DNA of 8,820 bases from Acetofilamentum sp. Lineage in GTDB: Bacteria; Bacteroidota; Bacteroidia; Bacteroidales; JAFGUD01. A model generated the notes under the pieces. That model saw nothing but the letters and a program-made list of their open reading frames with translations. It was not told the DNA's origin and searched no databases. Shown piece after piece: positions 7,176 to 8,820 of the stretch (positions within the stretch are counted from its first letter, which is position 1; the number at the start of each line of letters is the position of its first letter). The position numbers and the translations under genes were made by a program. The DNA lies in the NCBI GenBank assembly GCA_020722645.1, contig DYKL01000133.1, positions 1 through 8,820 of the forward strand, in the 5' to 3' direction.

Positions 7176-8112
7176 TTTTGTAGGGTAAAAAAACAGTTAT
7201 TTTGAAACCATTGTTGTTTTCTGTAATTATTTCTGAAGAACCGTTTTCCGAATTGATTCTGTTTTCGATGCTTTTTAAACCAATACCTTTATCTTTTAAT
7301 TTTAACAAATCAAAACCTTTGCCATTGTCAGAATAAACTAACTTTAATAAATTATCTTCTATTTTGATAATCAATATAATCTGAGAGGCGTTAGCATGTT
7401 TTAAAGTATTGTTAATCAGTTCAATAATGATTCGGTAAATTGTCAAAGCTGTTCTAAACTCTAAATTTTCAAGATTGTCAAAATCTAATTGAAATTCGAT
7501 ATTTTGCTTTATTTTAATATCGCTGATAAAATTATTCACAGCAAAAAATAATCCTTTAGATTCCAGAATATAAGGGCTGATATTATGCGAAATTCTCGAA
7601 ACATCATTAACTGCATCGTTAATTATTTGTTTAAGACGGGTTTTAATTTTTTCTTTTTCATTATCAGGGGCATCAATATACGCCTGAAAATAGAGATTTA
7701 TTGCAGATAAAACAGGACCTAGACTGTCGTGCAAATCAGAAGCAATACGTTTACGCTCGCTTTCTTCTGTAGAAATAATAGCTTCAAGCATTTTTTGTTT
7801 AATAGCTTCCTTTTCTTTTTCCTCATTTTTTAGTGAAATATTTAATTTTTCGAGTTCAATAGCCTTGTCTTCAATAGTTTTAAAATTTGTGTTTATAGTT
7901 GAAATAAATAAATTAAGAATGTAATAGATTTGAAAACCTATAAGCAGAAAATGTAAAATTCTAATCGAAACACACGAAAACTGACAGTTTTCAAAGCCGT
8001 AATAAATAGGAATATATTCATTATTAGTCATCATCAAAATACCGGTAATTAAAATAAAAATGAATGCTGCAATAAAAATAAAAAAAGCATGTTTTTTTGA
8101 AGATGTCAGCAA
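7162..8112 (-). CDS. Sensor histidine kinase, C-terminal part (HisKA_3 + HATPase), separated from its N-terminus by an in-frame TAG
   Basis: This 316-aa reading frame starts at a TTG. It has membrane segments at about 9-28 and 50-72, with a loop between them carrying Cys43 and Cys47. A charged coiled-coil linker (about 78-118) leads to the HisKA_3 dimerisation motif ERKRIASDLHDSLGP (118-133, phospho-His128). The ATPase domain has an N box ELINNTLKHA (231-240), G1 box SDNGKGFD (261-268) and G2 box KGIGLKSI (275-282). It should autophosphorylate and pass phosphate to the overlapping response regulator. The Gln of the DxxxQ phosphatase motif seen in NarX-like kinases is Pro133. The TTG start is doubtful: the same frame continues upstream through eight codons to the TAG at 8137-8139 and then into an open membrane-protein frame. 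The native gene therefore probably ran from 8415. Reinitiation at TTG 8112, or at the ATG pair 8029-8034, is possible. Confidence 0.85.
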   Translation of the reverse strand: MLTSSKKHAFFIFIAAFIFILITGILMMTNNEYIPIYYGFENCQFSCVSIRILHFLLIGFQIYYILNLFISTINTNFKTIEDKAIELEKLNISLKNEEKEKEAIKQKMLEAIISTEESERKRIASDLHDSLGPVLSAINLYFQAYIDAPDNEKEKIKTRLKQIINDAVNDVSRISHNISPYILESKGLFFAVNNFISDIKIKQNIEFQLDFDNLENLEFRTALTIYRIIIELINNTLKHANASQIILIIKIEDNLLKLVYSDNGKGFDLLKLKDKGIGLKSIENRINSENGSSEIITENNNGFKITVFLPYKNGKN

Positions 8113-8136
8113 AGTATAAATAATTGCAAGAACAAA

Positions 8137-8139
8137 CTA
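8137..8139 (-). other. In-frame TAG interrupting the histidine kinase gene
   Basis: The minus-strand codon here is TAG. The frames before it (from ATG 8415) and after it (to TAA 7162) are the same, with no shift. Reading through gives a protein of about 417 codons in which GLIDLASL-stop-FVLAIIYTLLT joins membrane segments smoothly. A single change, for example TGG to TAG, would explain it; a sequencing error, true loss of function or stop-codon readthrough are the alternatives. Confidence 0.8.
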
Positions 8140-8415
8140 TAAACTTGCCAAATCTATAAGCCCCAGCAATAAGTTAAATAAACCGCTGAAAAACAGAATT
8201 ATTACAAAAAATAATGAAGAAAATTTACATTCAATTTTTTTTCTGAAAAATGCCAGTATAATTACTAATAATCCCAAAATTATAGGCATTAATCTAATAA
8301 TTTGACGTTCACTGTTGCGAATTGCAAAAAAGACAACAATATTGAGTGGAATTGAAAAAACAGCAATGTAATTTATGCTTGTTTTTAGAATTTTTGATGT
8401 TAAATTATCGCTCAT
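8137..8415 (-). CDS. N-terminal membrane part of the split histidine kinase
   Basis: This 92-aa frame encodes almost only membrane segments, at about 14-32, 40-57 and 66-87, with short basic loops (RNSERQ, FRKKIECK). It has no signal peptide of the exported type and no enzymatic motif. The frame is the same as that of the kinase downstream, and only one TAG and eight codons separate it from the TTG used there. Combined, they would give a six-segment membrane sensor followed by a coiled coil and kinase core, a common Bacteroidota layout. I read it as the first part of one gene rather than an independent small membrane protein. If it is a separate protein, it may be a membrane partner of the kinase. 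The ATG start at 8413-8415 is followed by a hydrophilic SDNLTSKILK segment. Confidence 0.75.
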   Translation of the reverse strand: MSDNLTSKILKTSINYIAVFSIPLNIVVFFAIRNSERQIIRLMPIILGLLVIILAFFRKKIECKFSSLFFVIILFFSGLFNLLLGLIDLASL

Positions 8416-8432
8416 AAATTATATACCGAATG

Positions 8433-8440
8433 CAAATATA
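8433..8440 (-). promoter_or_regulatory. Probable -7 box of the kinase-regulator operon
   Basis: On the minus strand this reads TATATTTG, matching the Bacteroidota -7 consensus TAnnTTTG, and it ends 17 bases before the ATG at 8415. No TTTG sits at the usual -33 distance; that position is occupied by a hairpin. The box directly abuts the T-run of the terminator-like hairpin 8441-8467. Confidence 0.5.
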
Positions 8441-8467
8441 AAAAAAAACGACAATTTTATGTTGTCG
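8440..8467 (-). terminator. Terminator-like hairpin before the kinase gene
   Basis: On the minus strand the arms CGACAA (8467-8462) and TTGTCG (8454-8449) form a 6-bp stem with a 7-base loop, followed at once by nine Ts (8448-8440). That is intrinsic-terminator form, pointing toward the kinase gene. No minus-strand gene lies upstream inside the window; the neighbouring gene diverges. It could end a transcript started within 8468-8615, act as a leader attenuator, or block antisense read-through from the lipoprotein region. Confidence 0.5.
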
Positions 8468-8534
8468 GATTCAGATAAAAAATAATACACATCAAATTTT
8501 GGCTATTTTTAAAGATAAAAAGCAATATGATTTT

Positions 8535-8552
8535 CTGAAAAAATATTTTCAG
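8535..8552. promoter_or_regulatory. Dyad upstream of the lipoprotein promoter
   Basis: The arms CTGAAAA (8535-8541) and TTTTCAG (8546-8552) are perfect 7-base inverted repeats around AATA. It lies about 30 bases upstream of the -7 box of the lipoprotein gene and about 120 bases from the kinase start, a fitting place for an operator in a divergent region. A chance AT-rich dyad cannot be excluded. The rest of the gap 8416-8615 holds only the promoter and hairpin elements listed separately. Confidence 0.3.
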
Positions 8553-8582
8553 GTTTTGTACTTAATTTTTCAAAATAAAAAA

Positions 8583-8590
8583 TATCTTTG
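8583..8590 (+). promoter_or_regulatory. Probable -7 box of the lipoprotein gene
   Basis: TATCTTTG is an exact TAnnTTTG match, ending 25 bases before the ATG at 8616. A TTTG occurs at 8555-8558, but its spacing of 24 bases is longer than the usual 19-20, so the upstream element is uncertain. Confidence 0.55.
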
Positions 8591-8615
8591 ACTCAAATTC
8601 AAAAAATTATTGACT

Positions 8616-8810
8616 ATGAAAAAAATTCTTTTTTTATCAGTATTATTTGCTTTTTTTATTAGCTGTAAAAACAACAATGAATCGGAAAATGTAACAGAAG
8701 AGCAAGATAATCAGACAACTGAAATATCAAATGATAAGAAAATAGAAGTAGATTTTGAAATGATTTCAGATGAAACACCCATGAGAACCTTAAAGTTCTC
8801 ACACCAATAG
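8616..8810 (+). CDS. Small predicted lipoprotein, unknown function
   Basis: From the ATG at 8616 this gives 64 aa. A TTG two codons upstream (8610) is open, but the ATG directly precedes a textbook lipoprotein signal: Lys-Lys, a hydrophobic run ILFLSVLFAFF, and a lipobox ending FISC with Cys17. After cleavage at Cys17 the mature chain would be only 48 residues, starting with a flexible Asn/Glu-rich linker (KNNNESENVTEEQDNQ) of the kind that tethers outer-membrane lipoproteins, then IEVDFEMISDETPMRTLKF. I do not recognise a family. The mature part is short for a folded domain, and the frame closes at a TAG with an inverted repeat (8782-8788 and 8795-8801) just before it, so this may be a truncated gene. 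It diverges from the kinase gene, which makes it a candidate partner or target of that two-component system. Confidence 0.65.
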   Translation: MKKILFLSVLFAFFISCKNNNESENVTEEQDNQTTEISNDKKIEVDFEMISDETPMRTLKFSHQ

Positions 8811-8820
8811 AATGAAAATA

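Noticed and set aside
8137..8415. An independent small membrane protein
   Set aside because: Kept as a CDS, but treated as the kinase N-terminus because it is in phase with the kinase and supplies the missing membrane segments.
1..8820. CRISPR arrays, tRNA or rRNA genes, insertion sequence ends
   Set aside because: No regularly spaced short repeats, no cloverleaf-like sequence and no transposase motifs were seen on either strand.

Overview
The window looks like a piece of a low-GC Bacteroidota chromosome. Three things point there: two secreted proteins end in type IX secretion (T9SS) type A sorting domains, the intergenic regions carry the Bacteroidota -7 box (TAnnTTTG), and the genes have A-rich leaders without clear Shine-Dalgarno sites. 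Nothing in the window identifies a genus.

All genes but one read on the minus strand. From right to left in transcription order they are: a sensor histidine kinase whose reading frame is cut by one in-frame TAG (8415 to 7162); a NarL/LuxR-type response regulator overlapping the kinase end by 14 bases (7175 to 6540); a short degenerate receiver protein without phosphoacceptor Asp (6451 to 6104); then a tight cluster with 5-6 base gaps made of a class I SAM methyltransferase (5985 to 5353), a 550-aa secreted alpha/beta hydrolase (5347 to 3695) and a 1194-aa secreted paralogue (3688 to 104). The cluster ends at a strong hairpin terminator at 63-91. On the plus strand, a small lipoprotein gene (8616-8810) diverges from the kinase.

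The two hydrolases are a tandem duplication. They share about 465 N-terminal residues, including the GHSRGG nucleophile elbow, and both end in a T9SS tail. The larger copy has gained CARDB-like, LamG and Hyalin-repeat-like modules in between, and has Asn where the smaller copy has the likely catalytic Asp of an LDPHP motif.

The kinase and regulator should form a phosphorelay. Whether they control the hydrolase cluster or the lipoprotein cannot be read from the sequence. I see no CRISPR, tRNA, rRNA, insertion sequence or recognised defence system. The points most worth checking are the split kinase, the Asp-to-Asn change in the large hydrolase, the phospho-acceptor-less receiver, and a terminator-like hairpin placed just before the kinase -7 box. 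I see no convincing wholly new system.
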